The notes: a model not told the origin generated them from the letters alone. 64,000 bases of DNA from Galdieria sulphuraria (GCF_000341285.1 NW_005178435.1:85691-149690); one strand, 5' to 3'; shown: positions 1 through 12,212, counted from the stretch's first letter. Numbers and translations: made by a program.

Positions 1-3000
1 TGAAACTTCGAATGAAATAAGACGCCTTTCCGAGCTGCTTAAGTTGTTCATGTTGGTCACAATTTCGGCAAGGCTGTTGTCCATTGAAAGATGTACCTGA
101 GAAGTTTTCAAACAATTGTTATTCCTATCCAAATAATACAATATCAACTGTGAAGATAGAAAGCTAAACCTGAGAGAGTCAATGTTTTCTTCTGAAAAAT
201 CCTTCGGAAGTTTCACCAAACCAAAATATTGCATGCCTCCACCGATATATATTTCAGCTTCTAAGAAGCTTATGTTATCGCAACCGTTCATCCAATCACT
301 GTCGTTTTCCTTGTCTGGTGAGTAAATGGACGCTGTCTCGTCTTCAATATTCCTTGAGGAAACGACTGAACTAGAAGTAGACGAGAACGAAGAATTCAAA
401 TCAAAAGAACGCTTCTTTAGTAGCATGAAACATGAGCCATCCGGTGCAGAAAGAACGCCTTCAACATTCTTCGTATTTATGGTTCGTGGCCTAAACATTT
501 TGGTTGAAAATTCGTAAGAACGCATCTTTCCTTCTTCATCGATGAAAATGAGATAAGACTTTGAAGTTAAAAAGAACATGTGGCATACAGAAACGTCATG
601 AAAGACCTGATCTAAATGAATTTCTGTGCTGGTCTTTTCTAACCGCTGCCAAGACTCATCAAAGCGATAAATATCTACTCTGGCACGTTCTGAATCATAT
701 AGAGCAACAAAACGACTAAATTCATCCAAAGCAAACAAATCAATACGGCTTTTAAAAGTCTTCAGTCGATTTTTGCCCAACAAAGATTTGTTTCTATCGA
801 CAAAAAGTCGGGTATACCCATCACCTTTATCAAAGATGAGGCTGATGAATACATTTCCTGAAACAATTGTAAAGTGTTTCAGTTCCTGAGCTTTAGAGTC
901 GATCAACAAATGTCCTCGATGGGGTGAGAAACAAGGTTTTAAAGGAGCTTTTTGATCAGCCTCTGCTCTCTGGAGGTCTTTGTTTAGGACCTGGATTTCT
1001 ATAACATCAATAACCGTCTTTGGTCTTGAGATGCATTCTTCTTCATAAGTCAAAACTATTTCTCCATTAGGCATAGAAAAAGGTCGACTCATTTCAAAAG
1101 AGTTATTTGTGGAATCTAAAGAAAATGAGGAATTGTGATAACTTGTCAAGGATAATCGTTTTTCAGAAGAATCTTCTGCATGCGATTCTATGCCATGAGC
1201 AGCTTCTATAAATGCACAGCCTTTTATAATTAATTTCATGTCACCACAAGAATCTTTAGTCATTTCATACTTGCGATCATCTAGAAAGCTTCCTGTCTGA
1301 GTCCGATATCTTTCTCGATACTTGGCACGTAGCTCTTCTGAACGTTGGGATACCAAACTTTCATAGCTTGGTATTGCTGCCAAAATTGCTCTTTGAACCT
1401 TTAAAATGCAATTGTGTCTTTCTCTGCCGTAAGTCTTCTTCACAATTTCCTGAACATCTCCATCATTTGAGAAAGGCTTCCCTTGCGCAAGACTACACTC
1501 AAATTTTCGCAAAGCTTCACCGACCAAAGTTTTTAATTCTTCGGGATTAGAATGCAGTGAATACCATTCTTTCAAAGTTTTTGTCGTCATCACACGGATA
1601 ATCAACTTTTTCTGCTCTCCAAAATTTCCCCGAGAAATATACACTGCTGGACCCCATCTCTTTAGAATAAAGACTCTTCCTAGGCAGTAACGTTCACGAA
1701 GATCTTGAACAACCAATTTCGGTGAAAACTCTTCCAAAGAGATATAATCATTGACAAGTTTCAACTCTGCCTGATTACTCTCACTCATTTCTTCCTTTTC
1801 TTGTGGTGACGTCTGCATATGTTTCAAGTTAACACCAAGTAAGAACCTGTCATCGTTGAGAAAGTTATTACTGGGCAGTCGATGTTCTTCACCACAATAG
1901 CTGCATATGATAAAGGAGGCTGATATATCTTCTTTGATTTCTAAAGTCTGAAAATCGTCTAAACAAAAAACATGCCATCCTTTCGAACATGACAACATTC
2001 TTCCATTATGAACTGAAACACAAATGTTGCACATAACACAATAGGCATTCTCATCAGTAGCATTTGTGCGTACTAATCGCTCTTCGATTGGAAAATTTTC
2101 GTTTAAGAAGAGAACCATGGCATTCTTCGCTCTCTCGACCCACATATCACGCTCTTCAGTAATCTTACTTGGTACCTTGGAAAGCTCCTTCTGCAGCTCT
2201 TTCTGACACTCATTCAAAGTTTGGCAAAGAGTTTGATATCGTGCATAACTTGACTCATGGCCGTATTTTAATAAAGTAAGAAACTCTTCATTAGAAAGAT
2301 TGAAGATTACTTTTCTTGACTTCAGTTTGTCGGATATAAATCCATGGAATTTAGGTAGAGTAAATCGCTCAGTTCGACTAACAATCTCTTTCTCGACACA
2401 AGTCTCGTGCTCCACTAACAAGGCATGACGAAAAATACCACTACTCATAAAACATCGATTTGAGTCACAGTCATCAGGAAGACAAACAGAATGTGAAGAA
2501 CCAAACCGGAGCTTTTCATGCTTCTCAGATTGTAACTCGACAGAACCATAAATTTCTCTTTCGATTTCGTCTGTTTCATCTCTCAATTGAGTGCTTGCGA
2601 AGGTTTCCCACTCTTCCTTACTATTCACACATATAATCTGACTACATAGTTCTTGCAAATATCGAATGAAGTTACAGCTGATGTCTTTCATAGAAGGAGA
2701 TAAAAAAGAAGTGTAGGGAAGCCAGACAAAGAGAACTAACGGACTTTGTTTTCTGATGACGACGTAGATACCTTTTGAAAGCCACATTTCTTCTCCATTC
2801 AAGAAACTTTGATAGTCAGTAGAAGAAAGAATGGAGCAACTGTACAAAAATTCAACTATTCCACGACGTGAGCCAAATACTCCCAGAGTTGATACTAAAG
2901 TTTTCTTCAGTAGCGAGAAGTCTATGAAATCTCCAATGTCGCTTGTTGAACAATCAGAGAAAGTGTTGCACAGTTCTTTCACTGTTGATTTATTGACAAG

Positions 3001-3905
3001 GATCTTCTCCACAACACTAACGTCCACAGAATCTTCAACCACACCAATTAACTGTCTTATTCTGCCTGTTGTCTTCGTTTTAGGACTCTGCAAAACTTTA
3101 TAGTCTGAAAAGTTAGAATGAGTCTCTTTTTTGGAACTTTCCTTTCTGACACTGTTTGCAATCGTTTCAGAATTTTCTGTCGATACTAGCTTCTCTTGTT
3201 GGCCGCAATTATTGACATCTTTGATACAAGTTAGAGAACTTTTTTTGGAAGAGTGAGAAACAACTTACTTGTTACAGAAATAGACGAAGTTGTGCTCAGC
3301 TCTGAAGCAGTTTTGCTACATTCTAATGGAGAGTTCTCTTCTATCCACTTTGGTAACAAGGCTTTCGGCCATTTCCCTTCAACTGTTAGCAATGAGCTTA
3401 GAGCTTTTCGTGAGTGTGAAGATTTTGAACGAGCTTTGTGGACGATAGGGTCACAAGAATTACAATATGGCGCCCAGTGGCATTCACGACAAATAACTGA
3501 GCCCACTTCATCCAGACAGTTTTGACAAACAATATCTATATGTCTTTTTTTAGGAAGATTACAAACATGTAGTAGACAGGACTTACCGTCAATGTTATAT
3601 CTTTCTACAGTAGAAAGAACGATACCTTTGTTTTTACACTTTAATAAATTATTCTTATCGCAAACCTTACATAGTGCAAGGTTTAGTGGGTGCCAATAGA
3701 AAACTGATCTACCACTGCATAATCCACAAGGGACAGTAGCAGTGGTATTCTCCAAAGCATCATTGGTTTCTTCTGTTGTAGACTCTAGGGTTTGTGCAAC
3801 TGTGCCATTTCTGCTGTTGGCATGTGAAGAAGTAGATTGAGTGGTCGGCTTTTCACTTTCATATCTATGTGATGAACAGCTTACGAAGGAAGGTGCACGA
3901 GACAT
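1..3905 (-). CDS. Large B-box zinc-finger protein (N-terminal 1285 residues; continues beyond left edge)
   Basis: Two exons are visible: 3905-3269 and 3218 to the window edge, separated by a 50-nt GTAAGT...CAAAG intron (3219-3268). The start is the ATG at 3905. Residues 127-164 form a B-box-type zinc finger (Cys pairs followed by CNSCD and H residues), preceded by another Cys-rich stretch at about 60-90 (CGLC ... CKVCDKNN). Further on there is a third Cys/His cluster (CNIC ... CSKGWHVFC ... CSYC) that looks like a PHD/RING-like treble clef. The rest is long, mostly hydrophilic, and has no catalytic motif I recognise. B-boxes usually mediate protein contacts, so a ubiquitin or regulatory role is possible but not shown. 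The reading frame is open to base 1, so the gene is truncated only by the window. Confidence 0.75.
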
Positions 3906-4692
3906 TCCTTCCCAAATGCAAATATTCGAAAATGGCGGGCAATGAGCTTCATGTTTGGTTGATTAGGGTTTATGAAACCCAATTCATTCCTCTTTTCCTT
4001 TCTTGCAAAGCCTTGAGAGACATTTTATTCGATTTGAAATCAATGTGTAGTTGGAAATGAGTTGAACGATATTTCTATTATTCTTAGGAAAAGAGAAACT
4101 ACTGCTTAAATAGCTCAATTGTTGGACAGGAAGTATGCTAAGAATTCTTGCGTATTCATCAGTTGGTTTTATTTGGCAAGCATATAAAATAAAAAGAAAT
4201 AATCATGATAGAATAGTCCAAAGTATTTTACCGAAATAGTATTCTATTCAGAGTAGGAAATTGTGACTATTTTCAAGCGCAGAAATGTCCAATTTGTCCT
4301 TGATGAGTTTGTTTTCGACATCAAAGACTACCTACAAGATCTTGGAACACTTCGTTGAGATTACAGTTCTAGTAAGCTTATTCAACCACTACAGATTGGA
4401 TACGCTGAATTTTATGTTCTCTCGTTCCAATAATGAAAAATTAGATCTTGTGAAGTTTGAAAGCTGGGGATAGGAAAGAACTGAGCCAAGTTCGAGTAGC
4501 TACTCATTCTTTTTCCAATGAAGAAACAACCAGAGGATTCCACTTGAGTCTCCTATCGAGAACAATCCAAAATCAAAAGGGCTCAGTGGCAAAACAATTT
4601 TAGCAAAGCAATGATTTTCTTGGATCGGTGCAATCACCTGAATTTGTAAACAACCAAGCCTTGAAACTTTGCTCTATACATAGCTCGACTGC
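3906..4692 (+). other. Spacer with an unresolved possible small spliced gene
   Basis: About 790 bases between two divergently oriented genes. It carries short open stretches on the plus strand that could be exons: one beginning MAGNELHVW at 3932, and one in the 4263 frame reading LDEFVFDIKDYLQDLG up to 4349. Candidate GT/AG sites exist between them, but I could not join them into one frame. Otherwise this is the 5' region of the carrier gene at 4693. Confidence 0.25.
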
Positions 4693-6069
4693 ATGGATCC
4701 AAGAGTGGTCGAGGAGAAGATACCACTATTGCTCTCGAAAAAGGAACGCGTGAATGCTTCAAGAGGTGACTGTCTTTTTGATGGTAACACAGTAAACGGT
4801 GTAACCAATGACAGTTCATCTTGTCTTGACTGGGGATCGTTACTGGTCGTTTACTTGGTAACTTTACTTTCAGAGTCTTCGAGAGGCTTGTTTCTTGCTT
4901 CACAGTGGCCTTATCTTGAAAGACTAGGCGGTACCAAGTCTTTGCTTGGTGTATTCGTTGCCTTGTTTTCTGTTGGAAGAATGCTATCGACAGTGCCACT
5001 AGGCTTCCTTAGTGATCGGTTTTCAATCAAAACTGTGTATCTTTGGTGTACTGTATGTCAAATTTTTGGTCATTTCTTATACTGTGTGGCTCCTCGAGTG
5101 TCGATTCTTCTTTTGTCAAGAGTATTAGTGGGATTTGGCAGTGCAACTATGAGTATTTCACGTGCTCACGTCACCAAAGCGACTACTCTATTGGACAGAA
5201 CGAAACACTTTGGTTACCTATCTGCTGTTCAGTTTGTGGGGTTTGCAGTTCTCCCCTTGGCAAATGGAGCACTTGCCGAGTTACCTATGTTCTCATGGGC
5301 CTTTATTGTCTTTGATCCTTTAACTTTGCCCGGTTGGACATTATTTGCTGCCAATTCACTAGCCTTACTTATTATTATTTTGTACTACCGTGATCCCGAG
5401 TCTACAGTTAGTTCCTCCTCAGATGACAACTATACTAAAAGTGCTTCATTTTACCCTTCCCAGCACCGTCCAGATTTTTCAGTTCTAGGAGCATGTCTCT
5501 TCCTGAATGTTTGCTTTCGAGGAGTGATAGCCGAGTTCGAAACGATAAGTTCACCACTTATGATTGATATGTATCATGTGAGTGTTGCAGATACTGGGTT
5601 TATCATCGGAATGCTAGGTTGCCTCGGTCTGGCATGGTATTTATCGTTAGCTTGGCTATCAAAATTTCTTGGTGACGCACAACTGACGTTGATGGGTTTG
5701 CTGCTGTTATTGATTGGTACGTTGTGGTTGGCAATTCCCACTGGTCGTCCCTCCTTCATTATGTTCCTATTCAATATGGGCCTTGTTTGGAGTGTAGCCT
5801 ATCCCATTGGACAGACTGCAGTACTTTCCCTCTTTTCAAAGGTACTCAAGAATGTTTCTGTTGGTGGTTTTTTGGGTGTCTTTTCAGCTCTCGGAAGTTT
5901 TGCTAGAATCATTTTTGCATGTTTGGCTGGTGGTTTGTGGAGTATCGGAGGTTTTCGTTCCGTCTTCACTTGTGCAGTTATTTTTGTGGTGGCATCCATA
6001 TTTGTATTTGCATTCGCATTTACTTCGTTTCATGAACAACTGAAAGTCCAAGGTCGATCGAATATTTAA
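4693..6069 (+). CDS. Major facilitator superfamily transporter (MFSD8/CLN7-like)
   Basis: Intronless, 458 aa. There are about 12 hydrophobic segments with an N-terminal cytosolic tail. The loop after TM2 has the MFS signature form G-x-L-S-D-R-x-S, and the TM4 region reads RVLVGFGSATMSISRAHVTKATTL. That run is typical of the MFSD8/CLN7 branch (lysosomal or vacuolar membrane carriers), which also has a conserved R-x-x-x-x-x-A-T-x-x-x-R-T pattern after TM4. The substrate cannot be told from sequence. It ends 95 bp before the end of the opposite-strand repeat-protein gene, so the two are convergent. Family assignment to MFS is firm; the subfamily is an inference. Confidence 0.8.
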   Translation: MDPRVVEEKIPLLLSKKERVNASRGDCLFDGNTVNGVTNDSSSCLDWGSLLVVYLVTLLSESSRGLFLASQWPYLERLGGTKSLLGVFVALFSVGRMLSTVPLGFLSDRFSIKTVYLWCTVCQIFGHFLYCVAPRVSILLLSRVLVGFGSATMSISRAHVTKATTLLDRTKHFGYLSAVQFVGFAVLPLANGALAELPMFSWAFIVFDPLTLPGWTLFAANSLALLIIILYYRDPESTVSSSSDDNYTKSASFYPSQHRPDFSVLGACLFLNVCFRGVIAEFETISSPLMIDMYHVSVADTGFIIGMLGCLGLAWYLSLAWLSKFLGDAQLTLMGLLLLLIGTLWLAIPTGRPSFIMFLFNMGLVWSVAYPIGQTAVLSLFSKVLKNVSVGGFLGVFSALGSFARIIFACLAGGLWSIGGFRSVFTCAVIFVVASIFVFAFAFTSFHEQLKVQGRSNI

Positions 6070-6164
6070 GAGTCGAGTGTTAAGCCACATTTGGGCGTAA
6101 CCCTCTATGACAGGCTTTATTCCAAGATCTTGGGGAATGGAGGCATCATTTCGAATTGGAGTCT

Positions 6165-8037
6165 TTAGTAAGCGGGACTTGGTGAAGATGAGTAAGGAGC
6201 TGGCGTACTCACTGGCATCCACTGACTTTCTTCACATTTCTCTTTCGTGGAATATTCTGGATAACATCTTTCATAGAATTTGGGGATGCTATATTCTTTG
6301 TAGCAAACCTTGTAAGCGACTTCCTGTTGTGGAACATATTTGACACATTGCTTGGGGTTGATGACCTGTTCCTGTAGATAAAGAACGCATTGTCGTTGCT
6401 GAATCTTTTGCACCTCATAATTCATGGCGCACTGTTCATTCTTAATTATTTGTTGAGGTACATATTTGATACATTGGCGACTCTTAACTTCTTCCTCAGT
6501 TACATAACGCACACACTGCTTTTGTTGTACTTTCTGCATCGGAATATAACGGACACATTGCTTGTCCATAATTTGCTGTTGCATTACATATTTAACACAC
6601 TGTTGAGCTTTGATTTCTTGTTGATATGTATTCATCGAACATGTCCTATTCTCCACTTTCGTTTCTTCGATGTACTTGATGCATTGTTCGTACCGGATTT
6701 TCTGTACCGAGTAATATTTGGTGCAATAATTCTCTTTCATCATTTGTTTGTTCACATATTTAAGGCAGTAACTTTCCTTTTGCTTCTTGACAGGTACTGT
6801 CTTGTAGCAGGTTTCATATGCAATCGTTTGAACAGGATACGATGTGTAGCATGTCTGATATTTAACTTGTTCCACTGCTTTCTGACAGTATTTTGTTGGA
6901 TAATAGCTGGACTGAGACTCTTGAGGATATTGTCCATATCCTCGTTCAACTTTATCTGCCAACTTGTCCTTGGAAAGTCTACTGTATGCTGATGTTGATG
7001 GTGTCGAATAGCCTAAAGATGAAAGCTAGTTAGAACTACAAGATCTCAAGTTACATCTTACGCACCATATTCGCAAGGGTATTGTACATATGTCGTATAA
7101 TACGTTGGACAACTATAAGCCTTTGTCTGTTGTACCGTATAATATGTTGGACAAGAATACGATTGGGTTTCATACGTGACATATGTGGTTGGGCAAGGAT
7201 AATATGTAGCTGACTGAACTGTATAATATGTTGCACATGGATACATGGTAGCCGTCTGCTCCGTATAATACGTTGGACAACTGTAGTATGTCGGCACTGT
7301 TACGGTATAGGTTGTCGGACACGGATACTCCTGTTTCATTGTAGTTGTATAGTAGGTAGGACAAGGATAATATACTGCAGATTGTACTGAATAATACTGA
7401 GGGCAGCTGTAGTAAGTTGGAATTTGCACCTCATAATAGGTTGGACATGGGTAGTAGATGGCAGATTGAACAGCTACTTCCGAAGGGCAAGGATAATATA
7501 CGGCGCTTTCTACGGTATAATACTTTGGACAAGGCACATTCGTTGACTCCATCACGCTGTAATACGTTGGGCATGGATAATACTGTGCCACACTTTTCTG
7601 CGAATACATAGGACAGGGATAATATACTGGAGATTGCACAGTATAGTATTCTGGGCATGAATAACTCAGTTTCTCAGGAACCATGTACTGATAGATGTTA
7701 CACTTTTGTCCTGAAACATAAGTATATTGACAACATTTTTTCACTTTCTCATACTTGAAAGGATGTCAGTAAATAGAAAGTAGTATCTATAATGTGAACC
7801 TACATAGATGCACTTTGGAGGATAACTTTGTGCTGGTTCCACGTACTTTTGAAGCTGAGCTTCTGTAACTTGACTCGTATACTGAGAAGAATATGATGAA
7901 TATGCTCCTCGATAAACACCCTTACTATCAACATCATCGCTTTTGGCCGCATGCGTGAGCTCTGCTTTCACAAGGCATGATATGAAGATACATGCAAGAA
8001 AGGCTGACCAAAGTAATGCAGAATAACGATGACTCAT
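6165..8037 (-). CDS. Secreted Tyr/Cys-rich protein of 14-residue tandem repeats
   Basis: Exons 8037-7804, 7753-7066 and 7012-6165 (introns 50 and 53 nt) give 589 aa in one frame. The start is ATG 8037, followed by a clear signal peptide (SALLWSAFLACIFISCLVKA). Exon 2 encodes about 15 copies of a 14-residue unit of the form C-P-T-Y-Y-T-V-Q-S-A-x-Y-Y-P. Exon 3 keeps the same 14-residue spacing of Cys but with a basic, Gln/Lys-rich unit (C-V-K-Y-V-x-Q-Q-x-x-x-x-x-Q, about 14 copies). One cysteine per unit and very high tyrosine suggest an extracellular, cross-linkable structural protein. I recognise no family. The 5' UTR may contain an intron, because TTTTCAG lies just upstream. Confidence 0.8.
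6190..7716 (-). repeat. 42-nt coding tandem repeats (two sequence classes)
   Basis: On the plus strand the pattern is GGACA/GGGCA followed by a TAATA(T/C) run every 42 bases in 7058-7716, and a related 42-base period in 6190-6960. The period equals 14 codons and stays in frame, so this is a protein repeat and not a CRISPR or satellite array. Confidence 0.8.
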
Positions 8038-8254
8038 CTTTGACCAAGTTCTGAAAAGTAACAAAGAACGTTGTTATAATTCCCAACCTAAAAAATTAGC
8101 CTTAAAAAGGATTGTTGTCTTTCTAGAAATGGTATTCATTAGCAGCCTAATTGGCGCCAGCATTGCAAGCATTTTTTTTATGGTGGGTGGTTCAATTCAT
8201 AAGATTCCACGTCAATCGACCCAGCCCCCTTCATTTTTCTTGCTTGATCTCCGC

Positions 8255-10035
8255 TCATGGCATCATTCGTTCCAGCGCACATTTACGACAGTCCAAATGT
8301 AGTTGGGACAACAGTGATCTGCTTTCCAAGCCATCTGTTTTCCAATGATCCAACGGGAAACAATAAAACACCATGAGCAGGACAACATAACAACACACAT
8401 TGCATAAACAGCGATAAAATAGTAAATGATCTGAGTCCAATATATTCACTGTATAGTGAGAGACGTCACGTTCTCCCTTTGACTTTTGTTTTCTGAAATC
8501 TCCTTGAAGCTTTGTCGACGTAAATACCAAGCAAACCAGATGAATAATGATATAGTTTGGTACAAAGTAACGCAACTCTAGAAGTGGAATAAAAATAAAG
8601 GGAAATGCAATCAAAAACTTCAAATATGTTTGTTCCAAAATTTCGAGATTCCGTAGTTTCTCTTCCATGCTGTAAGTGGCCACAAGACTAAATGGAATCA
8701 AAGCATATCTCAAATATTTGCGTTTCTGAAAAACACATCGAACAAATAAAAAAGTATAATGTCGTCGATCTGATAGAAGGAAGGGATGCAAATATATGCA
8801 GTATCGAACACAAAGAAAGAAGATCATTGCCATAAGTTGCCAATATAAAGAACTATCTCTAAGACTTTTCAAGAATCTAAGGACTAAAAAAACTAGGCGA
8901 CCATAAGAACGTTTCGTAAATATCCACAAGTATCAACATACCGCTTGGAGGATAGAACAAAAGTTCATAACATAAAAAATACAATACCATAGTAGGGTGA
9001 AAAATCTGGTTTCTGTGAGAATATTTCTGCGGTACTGTTACCAACTTACTAGTCTGTGATGTTCTGCGTGACCTATAGCAACCGTTCCTCTCTGAACCAA
9101 CCATAAACCATAGCCTATAAAACAAACAAAATGTGGCCAACATAAACGAAAACAGGCTATTGGATTGAAAATAAAGTTAGCCAGCAATTTCCATAAGAAC
9201 GAAACGATACTACGAATGTTAGCAAACAAAGACTTTTTCGAGTAGCATACCTCGATGGTGACATTTCTGCATTGCAGTCGAAAAGTTGACTTGCAAGAAT
9301 AAGGCAAGAAACAAGATGATACATCAAACTGGTCTGTCGATGAAGAGTTGCAAGAGTTGCAAAAATAGCAGCATTTACAGGTGAACGTTTATAGGAAAAC
9401 CGAAGACACAGGAGACCAAAGTACAACGATGGAACATCCGTATAATAAAAGAAATAATAAAAAAATAAGATCGGATGACTCCATAAGAAAAGTAACTAGA
9501 AGGAATATAATTAGCCTAAAATTCTGAGAAAAAAGTTCCAAATACCTGTGTTGAACTTATGCTGCGTCTTGAGAGTCGTGACCAACTCTTGAACTCCAAC
9601 CATAACAACACAGCAAAACAACCACATATCAGACGTAAGAACAAGACACTACATATCTGAATATAAAGCAAATAAGATTGAGAATATTATTTCAATAGAA
9701 TTTCAAGTTGTTATGACATATAGAAACTTACACAGGAATTTAAAAAGGGAATCGAGAGCACTTTAGTCAAAATAGAAAGTAACCAAGGCCACATATATAA
9801 ACCAGGAGGAGTCGAAATTCGAGCATCGTAACTAAACAGATGCCCTTTACAATAACTTCGTGCTTGTTCCATATGAAGTTCTTCATCCATATAAGGTTGG
9901 GGCTTCAGCAGGATAAGCTATGGGAAAAAAAGTGAAAAGCTCTGATATACCCACTTGAAGCAAGTTGAAGATCAAGGTATTCATCCCAAAACTTGTAAAA
10001 ACCAAAAGAAGCAGCCAGGTGTGTTTGGAAATCAT
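8255..10035 (-). CDS. ALG10: ALG10/DIE2-type alpha-1,2-glucosyltransferase (ER)
   Basis: Seven exons: 10035-9955, 9902-9732, 9656-9546, 9495-9251, 9209-9050, 9005-8942 and 8883-8255, giving 486 aa. This is close to the usual 470-480. The family adds the last glucose to the dolichol-linked N-glycan precursor in the ER lumen. Diagnostic segments are PYMDEE near the N terminus, STPPGLY, YYTD, the HPFLLSDRRHYTF block and ELRYF near the C terminus. Many hydrophobic segments fit a polytopic membrane enzyme. The introns are 41-75 nt; that at 9210-9250 is only 41 nt, with a CTAAC branch point. ATG 10035 was chosen because the upstream in-frame stretch lacks another ATG. ALG8, the preceding glucosyltransferase of the pathway, starts at the far right of the window. 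Confidence 0.92.
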
Positions 10036-10249
10036 CTCAACTCTATTCTTATTCGAGCTGTTTATGGTGTGAATAACAATTAATAAATAGGACTCGTCTT
10101 GAACCGGCAAATTCCTACAAGAAATATCTGAAATGAATTCTTTAATTTTGAAAGTCTTATAACGCCTAGAAAATAAGTCGAGAAATATACAAACCTAAAT
10201 AAGAAACATTTGTAATATTTCTAGAGTCGTGTTAAATCTAACGATTCAA

Positions 10250-11856
10250 TCATTCGTTTTCTTCTTTGAGTTGCTTTTCCCATGAAAGACAGGACACTAA
10301 AAAGTCATCTAACGCTACAAAGCCATCAAACAACCAAGGACAACCCGATATCAATTACCTTCTCCATTCAATACTTTTTCAGGATTTCGATGTTCAAAGC
10401 CTGTACGCATATCTTTCACTAACTGATAAGGTGCCATAACGTACGATCGAATTTGATTTCCAAACTGTGCATCCTTTGAACGCTCCGATATATTATTAAT
10501 TTCTTCTTCTCTTTTCAACTGCTCTACAAATCATTTTAGAGCAAATCATACATAGAAAAATTGTTTTACCTAGGTACTGTAGCTTTGACTCTAACACCTT
10601 TAAAGCAGTTAGTTTATTTTGATACTGCGAACGCTCTGACTGGCACTGGACTGTAATGCCCGTTGGAATATGAACAATGCGAATCTGCAATACAAAGACC
10701 AACCAATAATCAGAAATAACTCACCATTAAGCTCCGTCACGTACCGCACTTTCGGTTTTATTGACATGTTGACCTCCAGAACCAGAAGCGCGAAATGTGT
10801 CGATCTTCAGCGAGCCCGGTTCTATCAGATTCTCCTTCACATCTTCACCAACATCAGGAATGACAGAAACTGCAACAAAAGAAGTATGTCTACGACCTCC
10901 AGAATCAAATGGCGAAATGCGAACCTGAATAGTTCAACTCTTTTCATTCTCCCAAGACTTGTACTCACCAGTCTATGAACGCCTGCTTCTTTTCTCAACC
11001 AACCAAAAGCACATCCATCACCGCCGTCAATCTTCAACATTCCTGAACGAATACCCGCCACCTCTCCTTTATTCTCATCAACAATATCCACAATATATGA
11101 GTGCTGTTCCGCCCAGCTGGAAAGCCAAGTCAAATCCTACTCTTAAGCACAGATAAAAACAAAAATACCGGGTATACATTCGAAATAGTATAGAACACCA
11201 GTCCATACTTTCAACTCCTCCTGCTCCTGAATGCAACTCCAAGTACGCACCTTTGTGAACTCCGTCTTCTCCAACGATCGCCTGTCGCTCAATGTCTTCT
11301 GCACGACTTTTCAATGACAACATTTCCTCTAAGATTTCCTTTAGACCCGACGAGTCCTTTTCTTGCTATGCAATAGTTACTCTCACGAGACAAGTCAAAG
11401 TTTCAGTCATCTACAAACCTCCATTATGAGACCGAGGTTATGGTAATCTTCGAGATCCTTTGAACAGGAGTCTATGGATTCCAGCTAAAACTAATAAGAA
11501 ACTTTGCATGCAAAAACTTGAACCTACTTTCTTCGATAGCTGAGCATATTCTCGTGATAGCTTGATTCGACTCTTCAAATTCGTTTCTGTTGCTTCAAAA
11601 CTCTTCAGTTCTGTTTCCATTTGGTCCAATCTCTTGTGCATATTATCATATTTCAGTAACCTCTTCGCTCTTTCTAGAGCTGCAGCCGCACTTCTTGAGT
11701 GGTTCAAGAGTGCCTGTATGAGTTGTGCGTTTTGTTCAGAACTATCCTGCAAGGTCAAGTGATGTGACAAACAACCCAAAAAAATACCAACCTGCTACAA
11801 AAGTTACCACAACAGACTCGCCTTGAGGGACAAAAAGCTCGGTAAGCATAGTACAT
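10250..11856 (-). CDS. prfB: Bacterial-type peptide chain release factor 2 (organellar)
   Basis: Exons: about 11856-11792, 11741-11528, 11484-11419, 11365-11169, 11116-10969, 10924-10745, 10684-10570, 10523-10359 and 10314-10250. The catalytic GGQ is in [10 protein letters not shown], and the stop-codon-reading SPF motif is in RISPFDSGG, which marks it as RF2 (UAA/UGA). The [12 protein letters not shown] and HIPTGI blocks are also family-typical. The first exon is ambiguous: ATG 11856 with a GTTGGT donor gives [14 protein letters not shown], which resembles an organelle transit peptide. ATG 11849 with a GTAACT donor is the alternative (exon 11849-11808, next exon from 11746). It should terminate translation in plastid or mitochondrion; which one is not decided by the sequence. 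Confidence 0.88.
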
Positions 11857-12212
11857 AGTTGAAAAAACCAAACAAATTGACAGCGATCACAATTTTCAAA
11901 GATGAAATCTATTTGACTTTAAACAATCCAAGAAATCTAGTTAAGAATGGATATTACACAGCTGAGCATAAACGTTATTTTTCAGTGTTTATTTCAGAGT
12001 CGTCAATTACTTTTACTTATATGCATTCGAATTTCCTCAACTAAGCCGAGATCTGGTTTCTATGAAACTCTCTCCCGTCAAGTTTCTTGAAGCCATCTTG
12101 GAATATACAGACAACTCAATTATAGAGTTCTGATCAGACTGATGCTTAATATGATTCGGTTGTCTTCTTGACCCCTGTTTATCATGTGAAAAATAAGAAG
12201 ATGACTTGAGTA
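11857..12212. other. Spacer, no gene seen
   Basis: AT-rich stretch between two minus-strand genes. It should hold the promoter of the release factor gene and the 3' end of the NT-C2 gene. The short open frame at 11859-12044 has no recognisable product. Confidence 0.5.

Noticed and set aside
4634-4999. Minus-strand 121-codon frame over the MFS gene start
   Set aside because: Antisense to conserved MFS coding sequence; no family match.
6390-6992. 200-codon plus-strand hydrophobic frame that looks like a membrane protein
   Set aside because: It is the complement of the Lys/Gln/Tyr repeat exon; the hydrophobicity comes from the antisense of those codons.
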